From NCBI RefSeq assembly GCF_002776695.1, contig NZ_LFJC01000003.1, positions 397,588 through 461,587 of the forward strand: a stretch of 64,000 nt of DNA, in the 5' to 3' direction. A model generated the notes under the pieces. The model made no database searches. It saw only the letters and a program-made list of their open reading frames with translations, and was not told the DNA's origin. Within the stretch, counting starts at the first letter, position 1. The number at the start of each line of letters is the position of its first letter. Below are positions 1 to 7,341 of this stretch, piece after piece. The stretch comes from Bradyrhizobium nitroreducens (GTDB taxonomy: Bacteria > Pseudomonadota > Alphaproteobacteria > Rhizobiales > Xanthobacteraceae). The translations under genes and the position numbers were made by a program.

Positions 1-163
1 GCGCGTGTCTTTCGCGCAGCAGACCGCGGGTGCCAGCCGGCACCCGGCCTTCCCTGCGCCCTCTTGGATTTACGAGGGTGGAGCGACGAAGCAAAGCTCG
101 GGCGTTTCAAGCCGCGAGAACGAAAAGGCATGTCTGCGATTTGGGATTCGATGGAAAGATGGT
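1..163. other. Gene-free left edge
   Basis: No convincing coding region is seen between the left edge and apaG. The short open frames here have no recognisable domain and overlap one another in several frames. Bases 164-295 hold a palindromic repeat, listed separately. The first 160 bases look like ordinary spacer, possibly the remnant of another repeat. Confidence 0.4.
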
Positions 164-295
164 CTCATGCCCCGGACGCAGCGCAGCACGAAGTGATGCG
201 CTGCAGAGCCGGGGCCCATCCATCCGCGTGCCGTGCCGCCCTGGGTCCCGGCTCCGTGCCGCAACGCTTGCGCGTTGCAGCTCGTCCGGGACACG
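164..295. repeat. Palindromic repeat, 'gccccggacgc' family, copy 1
   Basis: The element opens with ctcatgccccggacgc, contains gctgcagagccggggcccat and closes with cgtccgggacacga. The same ordered blocks recur at 52767-52902. Both copies lie just beyond the 3' end of a minus-strand gene (apaG here). This is a dispersed intergenic repeat; a terminator or mRNA-end role is inference. Confidence 0.65.
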
Positions 296-307
296 AAACG
301 CCCGCCC

Positions 308-700
308 CTAATTCAACACCCGCTTGCTGTCAGGGCTATCCAGCGAGAACGCCGGCACGTCGATCTCGAAGCGCTCGCCGCTCTCGGTGACCATCTGGTA
401 GCGGCCGGTCATGAAGCCGGAGGCGGTCGAGAGCGGCACGCCGGAAGTGTATTCGAAGCGCTCGCCGGGGGCCAGGATCGGCTGCTCGCCGACCACGCCC
501 TCGCCCTTGACCTCCTGCTGGCGGCCGGAGGCGTCGGTGATGATCCAATGCCGCGTCTTGAGCTGCACGGTCTCCTCGCCCGAGTTGGTGATGACGATGG
601 TGTAGGACCAGAAATAGCGGGAACGGTCGGCCGACGACTGCTCCGGAACAAAGTTCGGCTCGACGGTCACTTCGATGTGGCGGGTCACGGCGCGGTACAT
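308..700 (-). CDS. apaG: ApaG domain protein
   Basis: 130-residue protein with the all-beta ApaG fold, the size usual for the family, which is linked to Co2+/Mg2+ tolerance by genetics but has no firm biochemical role. Visible family signatures are the N-terminal VTVEPNFVPEQS stretch, the YTIVITNSGEETVQL strand pair, RHWIITDASG, and the C-terminal GRYQMVTESGERFEI. No signal peptide or membrane segment, so cytoplasmic. The start at MYRAVTR (700) is preferred because the family begins there; in-frame ATGs at 712 and 736 would add 4 or 12 residues. It is divergent from opgC and shares the 700-910 gap with it. Confidence 0.9.
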   Translation of the reverse strand: MYRAVTRHIEVTVEPNFVPEQSSADRSRYFWSYTIVITNSGEETVQLKTRHWIITDASGRQQEVKGEGVVGEQPILAPGERFEYTSGVPLSTASGFMTGRYQMVTESGERFEIDVPAFSLDSPDSKRVLN

Positions 701-839
701 GGCTGCCACCATACCGAAATCCGGCGCCGGAACCAAACGCCGCGGCCGGCCTTGGCGACATCGTCCCGCCAGAATTCGAAGGGAAGGACACCGGCGAGGG
801 AAACGCCCGCAAAGGGATACCCCACATGGTCCGGCCGCT

Positions 840-868
840 TTGCGAGTTCGGAAGCGGACCGGTACACT
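840..868 (+). promoter_or_regulatory. Putative sigma-70-type promoter of the opgC operon
   Basis: TTGCGA at 840-845 and TACACT at 863-868 are separated by 17 bases, close to the housekeeping consensus. Transcription would start near 875, about 35 bases before the ATG at 910. The position argues against the longer opgC frame from 826, which would begin upstream of its own promoter. Confidence 0.5.
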
Positions 869-909
869 CCTCGAGACGTCGCGATTTGCGGAAGGGTTTT
901 TGGCCCCCG

Positions 910-2190
910 ATGACCATTGCCGACCAAGTGACGGGATCGACGATCGCGGGAACCGCCAAGCCCGTCGACAGCGCGTCCGTCGACAGCAAGCCCGCGGGAG
1001 CGAGGCCGCGCGCGAGGGCGCCGGCCATCACGCTGCCTGCCATCGGCGAGCGCGAGCTCCGGCTCGACCTGTTCCGCGGGCTCGCGCTGTGGCTGATCTT
1101 CATCGACCACCTGCCACCCAGCCTGCTCACCTGGTTCACCATCCGCAATTACGGCTTCAGCGACGCCACCGAGATCTTCATCTTCATCTCCGGCTACACC
1201 GCCGCCTTCGTCTACGGCAGGGCGATGCTGGAGAGCGGCGTCGTCATCGCCACGGCGCGCATCCTGCGCCGGGTCTGGCAGATCTACGTCGCCCACGTCT
1301 TCCTGTTCACGATCTTCCTCGCCGAGATATCCTACGTCGCGACCAGCTTCGAGAACCCGCTCTACACCGAAGAGATGGGCATCATGGATTTCCTCAAGCA
1401 GCCCGACGTCACCATCGTGCAGGCGCTGCTGCTGCGTTTCCGCCCCGTCAACATGGACGTGCTGCCGCTCTACATCGTGCTGATGCTGGCGCTGCCCCTG
1501 ATCCTGTGGTCGATGAAATGGCGGCCTGACGTCACGCTCGGCCTCTCGGTCGTGCTCTACGCGGTCACCTGGGAGTACGACCTCTACCTGTCGGCCTATC
1601 CGAACGGCTTCTGGGCCTTCAATCCCTTCGCCTGGCAATTGCTGTTCGTGTTCGGGGCATGGTGCGCGCTGGGAGGTGCGCGACGCATGTCGCGCATCCT
1701 GGCCTCGCCCGTGACGATGTGGATCGCGATCGCCTATCTCGTCGCGGCGTTCTACGTGACGCTGACCTGGTACGTGCCGCAACTGTCACAGTTCATGCCG
1801 AAGCGGATCGAGCAGTGGATGTATCCGATCGACAAGACCGACCTCGACGTGCTGCGCTTCACGCATTTCCTGGCGTTGGCCGCGCTCACCGTGCGCTTCC
1901 TGCCCCGGGATTGGCCGGGCTTGAAATCGCGCTGGCTGCGCCCATTGATTCTATGCGGCCAGCATTCCCTCGAGATCTTCTGTCTCGGCGTCTTCCTGGC
2001 CTTCGCCGGGCATTTCATTCTCGCCGAAGTCTCCGGCGGCGCGGCCATGCATGCGCTGATTAGTCTCTCCGGGGTCCTGATCATGTGGGGCGTGGCCTGG
2101 GTGATTTCGTGGTACAAGCGCGTGGCTGACAAGAGCGGTGCGAAAACCAAAAACGCCGTCGGCAACGCCGATCTGGCGGGAGGGGGCTGA
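910..2190 (+). CDS. opgC: OpgC family membrane acyltransferase
   Basis: 426-residue polytopic membrane protein of the OpgC family, which transfers succinyl or related groups onto osmoregulated periplasmic (cyclic beta-) glucans. The N-terminal signature ELRLDLFRGLALWLIFIDHLP is followed by the family stretch SDATEIFIFISGYTAAFVYG and about ten hydrophobic segments, with GQHSLEIFCLGVFLAF near the end. The start at MTIADQ (910) fits the promoter at 840-868; a frame back to 826 exists but adds 28 residues unlike the family. The stop codon overlaps the ATG of the next gene (TGATG), so translation is coupled to the two SGNH-type genes, probably accessory factors of the same glycan modification. Confidence 0.88.
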   Translation: MTIADQVTGSTIAGTAKPVDSASVDSKPAGARPRARAPAITLPAIGERELRLDLFRGLALWLIFIDHLPPSLLTWFTIRNYGFSDATEIFIFISGYTAAFVYGRAMLESGVVIATARILRRVWQIYVAHVFLFTIFLAEISYVATSFENPLYTEEMGIMDFLKQPDVTIVQALLLRFRPVNMDVLPLYIVLMLALPLILWSMKWRPDVTLGLSVVLYAVTWEYDLYLSAYPNGFWAFNPFAWQLLFVFGAWCALGGARRMSRILASPVTMWIAIAYLVAAFYVTLTWYVPQLSQFMPKRIEQWMYPIDKTDLDVLRFTHFLALAALTVRFLPRDWPGLKSRWLRPLILCGQHSLEIFCLGVFLAFAGHFILAEVSGGAAMHALISLSGVLIMWGVAWVISWYKRVADKSGAKTKNAVGNADLAGGG

Positions 2191-2963
2191 TGAAGGCGAA
2201 GGTTCTCCTGAGCCTGATCCTGCTATGCGGTAGCCTCGCCGCGCCTGTGGCGCGCGCGGGGGATGCTGCTGCGCCTGCCGCGCCCGCGGCGTGCGAATTG
2301 CCGTCCTATCTGCTGACCAGCGAGAGTCAGCTCCCCAAGGTCGCCGACGCCATCAAGGCCGGGAAACCGCTCGAAATCCTGGTCATCGGCAGCCGCTCGA
2401 CCACGATTCCGTCGTCGGAAGGCAGCTCCTATCCGGCGCGCATGGAGGCGATCCTCAAGGAGAAGCTGCCGGCGTCCGAGGTGGTGCACGTCTCCGTAGA
2501 AATACAGAGCAAGAAAACGGCAGAGGAGACCGCGTCCATATTCGTTAAGCTGATGGAAGCAAAAACGCCTACCTTGGTGATCTGGCAGACCGGGACCGTG
2601 GATGCTATCCGATCGATCGATCCCGATGAATTTCGCAGCGCGGTGACCGACGGGGTTGTTGCGCTGCAAAAGGCGGGGGCTGACGTCGTCTTGATGAACT
2701 TGCAATACAGCCCGCGTACGGAGACCATGATCTCGGCGCCGCCTTATCTCGACAATATGCGGGTGGTGGCGCAGGAGCACGATATTCCGCTGTTCGATCG
2801 TTTCGCGATCATGCGGCAGTGGAATGAGCAGGGCCAGTTCGACCTGTTCAGCCCGTCCCGCGGGCCTGAGCTGGCGAAGCAGGTCCATGATTGCCTAGGC
2901 CGGGCGTTGGCACAGTTCGTGATCGACGCCGCTCACCTGGAGCCGGCCCAGCAGCAAAATTGA
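2190..2963 (+). CDS. SGNH/GDSL-like protein, probably catalytically dead
   Basis: 257-residue protein with a cleavable signal peptide (LLSLILLCGSLAAPVARA). It aligns along its length with the core of the next gene's SGNH hydrolase, but the catalytic blocks are altered. Block I reads GSRST where the neighbour has GSSST, putting Arg at the nucleophile position. Block III reads QTGTVDA instead of QVGTNAV, losing the Asn. The C-terminal DxxH of the neighbour (DGLHM) is replaced by FSPSRGPE. It is therefore likely a pseudoenzyme, perhaps a binding or regulatory partner. Start overlaps the opgC stop. Periplasmic location follows from the signal peptide; the partner role is inference. Confidence 0.8.
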   Translation: MKAKVLLSLILLCGSLAAPVARAGDAAAPAAPAACELPSYLLTSESQLPKVADAIKAGKPLEILVIGSRSTTIPSSEGSSYPARMEAILKEKLPASEVVHVSVEIQSKKTAEETASIFVKLMEAKTPTLVIWQTGTVDAIRSIDPDEFRSAVTDGVVALQKAGADVVLMNLQYSPRTETMISAPPYLDNMRVVAQEHDIPLFDRFAIMRQWNEQGQFDLFSPSRGPELAKQVHDCLGRALAQFVIDAAHLEPAQQQN

Positions 2964-2975
2964 GGTCTAGCGTTA

Positions 2976-3980
2976 ATGAGTTCTCTCCGCCCTTTTCGCC
3001 TGACGGCATGGCTGGCCGCGCCTGCAGCAGCAGTGCTGTTGTTGCTGGCGCCGGCCGTGCAGTCCCACGCGCAGACGCAAGCCGCGACCCAAGCAGCGCA
3101 GGCGACGCCTGCGCCAGCGCAGTCGGCTGATCCCGCGCCCGCGCCGCCGTCCCAGACCACCGTGGCCGCGACCTCGCCCGAGCAGCGCGGCGTCACGACG
3201 CGCGCCATCGACAGGGTGAAGCAGGTCGCCAAATCCGCCGCCGATATTTTCAGCCGCGTGCCCTGCCTGCCGCCAAAGGGCGGCTCGAAGGCGATGGGCT
3301 CGCTGCCGCATGTCGCGGGCAAGCTGGTCGCCGGCAAGCCCGTCGTCATCGTCGCGTTCGGCTCATCGTCGACTCAGGGCTTCGGCGCGAGCTCGCCGGA
3401 GTTCAACTATCCGAACCGCCTCGCCGCGCAGCTGCGCCGGCACTATCCCACCGCCGACATCACCGTCGTCAATGCCGGCGTCGGCGGCGAGGACGCGCCC
3501 GAGATGATGAAACGCCTGCAGACGCAGGTGATCGACGCGCATCCGGACCTCGTGATCTGGCAGGTCGGCACCAACGCCGTGCTGCGCAATCTCGATCCCG
3601 GCGAGACCGCAAAAATGGTCGAGGACGGCATCAGCCGCATCCAGGCCGCCGGCGATGCCGACATCGTGCTGGTCGACCCGCAATATTCGCCCGCCGTCAA
3701 CCAGCGCAAGGAGAGCGCCGGCAAGATGGTGAATCTGCTCGGCAAGGTCGCCGAGCTCCGTCATGTCGGCATCTTCCCGCGCTTCGAGGTGATGCGCGAC
3801 TGGCACGAGAACCAGTCGATCCCGGTCGAGAGCTTCGTCATCGCCGACGGATTGCACATGAACGACTGGGGCTATGCCTGCTTCGCCCAGCTGCTCGGCG
3901 ACGACATCATCCGCTCGGTCGGCCAGATCAAGCTCGGGGTCAACGTGCCGGCGGACGTGCGGACATATCGGCCGATGTGA
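2976..3980 (+). CDS. SGNH/GDSL hydrolase family protein
   Basis: 334 residues: an N-terminal membrane or signal segment, an Ala/Pro/Gln-rich linker to about residue 65, then an SGNH hydrolase domain. Block I is VAFGSSSTQGFG (Ser nucleophile), block II NAGVGGEDAPEM (Gly), block III QVGTNAVL (Asn) and block V DGLHMNDWG (Asp/His). SGNH enzymes are esterases or acyltransferases acting on sugars and lipids. Twelve bases separate it from the inactive-looking paralogue, and the whole set follows opgC, so an O-acyl esterase or transferase for periplasmic glucans is likely. The exact substrate cannot be read from sequence. Confidence 0.85.
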   Translation: MSSLRPFRLTAWLAAPAAAVLLLLAPAVQSHAQTQAATQAAQATPAPAQSADPAPAPPSQTTVAATSPEQRGVTTRAIDRVKQVAKSAADIFSRVPCLPPKGGSKAMGSLPHVAGKLVAGKPVVIVAFGSSSTQGFGASSPEFNYPNRLAAQLRRHYPTADITVVNAGVGGEDAPEMMKRLQTQVIDAHPDLVIWQVGTNAVLRNLDPGETAKMVEDGISRIQAAGDADIVLVDPQYSPAVNQRKESAGKMVNLLGKVAELRHVGIFPRFEVMRDWHENQSIPVESFVIADGLHMNDWGYACFAQLLGDDIIRSVGQIKLGVNVPADVRTYRPM

Positions 3981-3990
3981 GGTCTGCTTC

Positions 3991-4149
3991 ACCCTCCCCT
4001 GAAGGGGGAGGGTCGATCGCGCGCAGCGCGAGCGGGGGGGGTGATCTCTCCACGCGGGCAGTGTTGTATGTGGAGAGACTGTCACCCCACCCCGCTACGC
4101 ATTCCGCTTCGCTGCATGCGCAGCGACCCTCCCCCTCCAGGGGAGGGTA
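3991..4149. repeat. Long palindromic repeat between convergent genes, copy A
   Basis: Outer arms accctccc...gggagggt enclose inner blocks gggtcgatcgcgcgcagcg, gggtgatctctc, acgcgggcagtgtt and tcaccccaccccg. The same blocks in the same order occur at 54319-54468. Both copies lie between convergent genes (here the SGNH gene and metZ), so a bidirectional terminator role is plausible. Confidence 0.75.
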
Positions 4150-4155
4150 AGAGCC

Positions 4156-5343
4156 TCACGCCTTCTCCAACGCCGCCGTCAGATCCTCGATCAGATCGTC
4201 GGCATGCTCGAGCCCCGCGGAAAAGCGGATGAAGCCCTCGCTGATGCCGAGCGCGGCACGGTCCTCCGGCTTCAGGCGCTGATGCGTCGTGGTCGCCGGA
4301 TGCGTGACGAGAGACTTGGCATCGCCGAGATTGTTCGAGATCTTCGCAAGCTTCAATTCATTGAGCACGCGGAACGCCGCCTGCTTGCCGCCCTTGACCT
4401 CGAAGCCGACCAGCGTCGAGCCGCCGCGCATCTGCTTTTTCACCAGGGCCGCCTGCGGATGATCGGCGCGGCCGGGATAGACCAGCCGCGAAATCTTCGG
4501 ATGGCTCGCCAGCACGTCGGCGATGCGCGATGCGGTATCGGTCTGCGCGCGGACGCGCACGCCCAGCGTCTCCAGGCCCTTGAGCAGGACCCAGGCGTTG
4601 AACGGCGAGATCGACGGGCCGGTCTGGCGCATGAAATTATGCAGGTGCTCGGCGACGAACGCTTCCGACGACAGGATGATGCCGCCGAGACAACGGCCCT
4701 GGCCGTCGATATGCTTGGTCGCGGAATAGACCACGACGTCGGCCCCGAGCGCGAGCGGGCTCTGCCAGATCGGCGTCGCGAACACGTTGTCGACGACGAG
4801 CCGCGCGCCGCCGCTGTGCGCGATTTCGGCGATTCCTGGGATGTCGAGCACGTCGAGCGTCGGATTGGTCGGGCTCTCCAGGAAGAACGTCTTGGTGTTG
4901 GGCCTGAGCGCACGCTGCCACTGGTCGAGGTCGGAGCCGTCGACCAGCGTGGTCTCGATGCCGTAGCGCGGCAGCAGGTCCTGGATCACGTAGAGGCACG
5001 AGCCGAACAGCGCGCGCGAGGCGACGACGTGATCGCCGGCCTTGAGCGGCGCCAGGATCGCGGTCGTCACCGCGGCCATGCCGGTTGCAGCCGAGCGGGC
5101 GGCCTCGGCCCCCTCGAGCTCGATCATGCGGCGCTCGAACATTGCGATGGTCGGGTTGGAGTAGCGCGAATAGATGAAGCCGGGGTCCTCGCCCTTGAAC
5201 CGCGCCTCGCATTGCTCGGCGGTGTCGTAGACATAGCCCTGGGTCAGGAACAGCGCCTCCGACGTCTCGCCAAATTGCGAGCGCAGGGTGCCGGAATGGA
5301 CCAGGCGGGTTTCGGGACGGTAGTTGGCAGGCGACTTCGACAT
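4156..5343 (-). CDS. metZ: O-succinylhomoserine sulfhydrylase
   Basis: 395-residue cytoplasmic PLP enzyme of the Cys/Met metabolism family; converts O-succinylhomoserine and sulfide to homocysteine, the direct sulfhydrylation step of methionine synthesis. Visible: substrate loop YSRYSNPT (59-66), cofactor region ATGMAAVTTAIL (87-98), ESPTNPTLDV (156-165), VVDNVFATP (183-191) and the PLP lysine in YSATKH (K210). MetZ rather than MetB or MetC is suggested by FLTQGYVYDTAEQ and by the riboswitch. The start at 5343 is chosen because GGAGG lies five bases upstream; ATGs at 5358 and 5382 lack such a site. Controlled by the SAM-II element and terminator in its leader. Confidence 0.93.
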   Translation of the reverse strand: MSKSPANYRPETRLVHSGTLRSQFGETSEALFLTQGYVYDTAEQCEARFKGEDPGFIYSRYSNPTIAMFERRMIELEGAEAARSAATGMAAVTTAILAPLKAGDHVVASRALFGSCLYVIQDLLPRYGIETTLVDGSDLDQWQRALRPNTKTFFLESPTNPTLDVLDIPGIAEIAHSGGARLVVDNVFATPIWQSPLALGADVVVYSATKHIDGQGRCLGGIILSSEAFVAEHLHNFMRQTGPSISPFNAWVLLKGLETLGVRVRAQTDTASRIADVLASHPKISRLVYPGRADHPQAALVKKQMRGGSTLVGFEVKGGKQAAFRVLNELKLAKISNNLGDAKSLVTHPATTTHQRLKPEDRAALGISEGFIRFSAGLEHADDLIEDLTAALEKA

Positions 5344-5383
5344 AGATACCTCCGACATGACCGCTTCGTCGAAAGCGGGCACA

Positions 5384-5416
5384 AAAAAACCGGCCTGGAC
5401 ATGTCCACGGGCCGGG
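5384..5416 (-). terminator. Intrinsic terminator in the metZ leader
   Basis: Read on the minus strand: ccggcccgtggac, a short loop, gtccaggccgg, then seven T. This is a GC-rich hairpin with a U-tract about 40 bases upstream of the metZ start. Its 5' arm (cccggcc) can alternatively pair with the 3' strand of the upstream SAM-II pseudoknot (ggccggg), giving an antiterminator. The position and the overlap of alternatives indicate transcriptional attenuation. Confidence 0.75.
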
Positions 5417-5426
5417 ATCTCAGAGG

Positions 5427-5490
5427 TCCCCGGCCTGTTTAGCGACTTATTTAACGTGGCTGCAAGCCGGCCGGCTCAAATCACCACGGG
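5427..5490 (-). promoter_or_regulatory. SAM-II riboswitch of metZ
   Basis: On the minus strand: P1 arm cgtgg, conserved tgatttga, loop segment gccggcc, then cttgcag, P1 partner ccacg, ttaaataagtc, the conserved gctaaa, and aggccgg, which pairs with the loop as a pseudoknot. This is the SAM-II arrangement (P1 hairpin plus H-type pseudoknot with cuugcag and gcuaaa) known upstream of met genes in alphaproteobacteria. SAM binding would stabilise the pseudoknot, hide ggccgg from the antiterminator and favour the downstream terminator. Confidence 0.88.
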
Positions 5491-5500
5491 ATAAGTGATG

Positions 5501-5529
5501 CTCATATTCCGCAATGCCCTTTCCGTCAA
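5501..5529 (-). promoter_or_regulatory. Sigma-70-type promoter of metZ
   Basis: Minus strand -35 TTGACG (5529-5524) and -10 TATGAG (5506-5501) with a 17-base spacer. The predicted start near 5494 is a few bases before the first P1 stem base of the riboswitch, exactly where a leader RNA should begin. Confidence 0.72.
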
Positions 5530-5577
5530 GGCGTCCATCGGATAGCCGTAAAAGACCTGTATTTCCGGCATGTCCGG

Positions 5578-6714
5578 ATGCATTTGAGCCCTGATGAGGA
5601 CCCCCGGTTGACGTTCACGGTCGCGCCCGACGCCAATGGTATCCTGCCCGACCGCATGATCGCGGCGATGGCGGAGGCAGGCCTCATCCTGCCCGCCTAC
5701 GACTTCGTCGAGAGCCAGATCCAGCCGGCCAGCCTCGATCTGCGCCTCGGCGACATCGCCTATCGCGTCCGCGCCAGCTTCCTGCCGGGGCCCGGTGCCA
5801 CGGTCGCCGAGCGCATCGACGAATTGAAGCTGCACGAGTTCAGCCTCGCCGACGGCGCGGTGCTGGAGACCAACTGCGTCTACATCGTGCCGCTGCTGGA
5901 GAGTCTGGCGCTGCCGCCGGAGATCGTCGCGGCCGCCAACCCGAAGAGCTCGACCGGCCGGCTCGACGTCTTCACCCGCGTGATCGCCGACGGCACCCGT
6001 CGCTTCGACATGATCGGCGCCGGCTATCACGGCCCGCTCTATGCCGAGATCAGCCCGAAGACGTTTCCGGTGCTGGTCAGCGAGGGCTCGCGCCTCAGCC
6101 AGGTGCGCTTCCGCACCGGCGATGCCATCCTCAATGCCGACGAGCTCGATGCGCTGCATGCCGCCGAGCGCCTCGTCGACATCGACGATGCCGATCTCTC
6201 AGGCGGCGTCGCCGTCTCGGTCGATTTGTCCGGCGAGAAAGCCAGCGGCTTCGTCGGCTACCGCGCCAAGCGCCACACCGGCGTCGTCGACGTCGATCGC
6301 CGCGCCGGCTATTCCGTCGAGGACTTCTGGGAGCCGATCTCGGCCCGTCCCGACGGCAGCCTGATCCTCGATCCCGGCGAGTTCTACATCCTCGCCTCCA
6401 AGGAAGCCGTGCAGGTGCCGCCCGACTACGCCGCGGAGATGGTGCCGTTCGATCCGCTGGTCGGCGAATTCCGTGTGCATTATGCCGGATTCTTCGATCC
6501 CGGCTTCGGCTATGCCGGCGCCGGCGGGCTGGGATCGCGCGCCGTGCTGGAGGTGCGTTCGCGCGAAGTGCCGTTCATCCTCGAGCACGGCCAGATCGTC
6601 GGCCGCCTCGTCTACGAGAAGATGCTGGCCCGCCCCGACGCGATGTACGGCCAGCGCATCGGCTCGAACTACCAGGCCCAGGGCCTCAAACTATCGAAGC
6701 ATTTCCGGGTGTAG
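5578..6714 (+). CDS. dcd: 2'-deoxycytidine 5'-triphosphate deaminase (long form)
   Basis: 378 residues, about twice the usual dCTP deaminase (~190), and it reads as two tandem dUTPase-fold domains. Domain 1 (about 20-190) has QPASLDLRLGDIAYRVRASF, PKSSTGRLDVFTRVIADGT and a GPLYAEISPKTFPVLV block carrying the acidic residue. Domain 2 (about 210-378) repeats the pattern with VDRRAGYSVEDFWEP, GEFYILASKEAVQVP and VPFILEHGQIVGRLVYE. This long form is known in alphaproteobacteria. Role: dCTP to dUTP in pyrimidine nucleotide supply, cytoplasmic. It is divergent from the metZ leader. Confidence 0.85.
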   Translation: MHLSPDEDPRLTFTVAPDANGILPDRMIAAMAEAGLILPAYDFVESQIQPASLDLRLGDIAYRVRASFLPGPGATVAERIDELKLHEFSLADGAVLETNCVYIVPLLESLALPPEIVAAANPKSSTGRLDVFTRVIADGTRRFDMIGAGYHGPLYAEISPKTFPVLVSEGSRLSQVRFRTGDAILNADELDALHAAERLVDIDDADLSGGVAVSVDLSGEKASGFVGYRAKRHTGVVDVDRRAGYSVEDFWEPISARPDGSLILDPGEFYILASKEAVQVPPDYAAEMVPFDPLVGEFRVHYAGFFDPGFGYAGAGGLGSRAVLEVRSREVPFILEHGQIVGRLVYEKMLARPDAMYGQRIGSNYQAQGLKLSKHFRV

Positions 6715-6722
6715 CGCGATCC

Positions 6723-6811
6723 TGTAGCCCGGATGGAGCGCAAGCGTAATCCGGGGCAGTCTCACTTGTAGCGCGATCCCGGATTGCGCTCCGCTTCATC
6801 CGGGCTACGAG
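6723..6811. repeat. Inverted repeat 'tgtagcccggatg' element
   Basis: Left arm tgtagcccggatggagcg and right arm cgcttcatccgggctacga form an imperfect palindrome, with inner aatccggg/cccggatt pairing. This element type is common between genes of rhizobial genomes. It lies between dcd and the PAS gene; no function is proven. Confidence 0.6.
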
Positions 6812-6819
6812 GTGACGGC

Positions 6820-7236
6820 ATGAGCAATCCATCCGAACTCGACGCAAAGATCGCCGAGAACGTCGCGGATGCGCTGATCTATTCGGATCGCTCCGGCACA
6901 ATCATGCGCTGGAACGGCGCCGCGACGACGCTGTTCGGCTTCTCCGCGGCGGAAGCGCTCGGCCAGAATCTCGACTTGATCATTCCCGAGCATCTGCGCG
7001 CCGCGCACTGGAAGGGCTTCGAGGCCGCACTCGCCAGCGGCGCGATGAAGCTTGCGGGCAAGCCGACGCTGACCCGCGCGCTACACAAGAGCGGACGCAA
7101 GCTCTACATCGAGATGACCTTCGCGCTGGTGCGGGATTCCGGCGGCAACGTGCTTGGATCCGTGGCGATGGCCCGCGATGTCACCGAGCGGGTCGAGCGC
7201 GAGCGCGCAGCCAGGACGCCGCCGCAAACTTCGTGA
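6820..7236 (+). CDS. Single PAS-domain protein
   Basis: 138-residue protein that is almost entirely one PAS domain (about residues 8-128). Visible: NVADALIYSDRSGTIMRWNGAA, LFGFSAAEALGQNLDLIIPE and the PAC-like VRDSGGNVLGSVAMARDVTE. There is no kinase, HTH or cyclase output domain, so it is a stand-alone sensor or adaptor; ligand (haem, flavin or small molecule) cannot be told. ATG at 6820 is chosen because it starts the family-like part; an ATG at 6784 would lie inside the upstream repeat. Confidence 0.82.
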   Translation: MSNPSELDAKIAENVADALIYSDRSGTIMRWNGAATTLFGFSAAEALGQNLDLIIPEHLRAAHWKGFEAALASGAMKLAGKPTLTRALHKSGRKLYIEMTFALVRDSGGNVLGSVAMARDVTERVERERAARTPPQTS

Positions 7237-7341
7237 TGCGGAATTGGCAGGCGATCGCGCAGGGCGCCCTGCACGGGCGTCATGTTGCCTGCCGGAAGGT
7301 GCAGTGACACACTCGATCAAAATCAAGGATCGGGAGCGAAC

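Noticed and set aside
5427..5490. A SAM-I (S-box) riboswitch
   Set aside because: The leader is only about 60 bases and has the SAM-II cttgcag and gctaaa signature, not the four-way junction.
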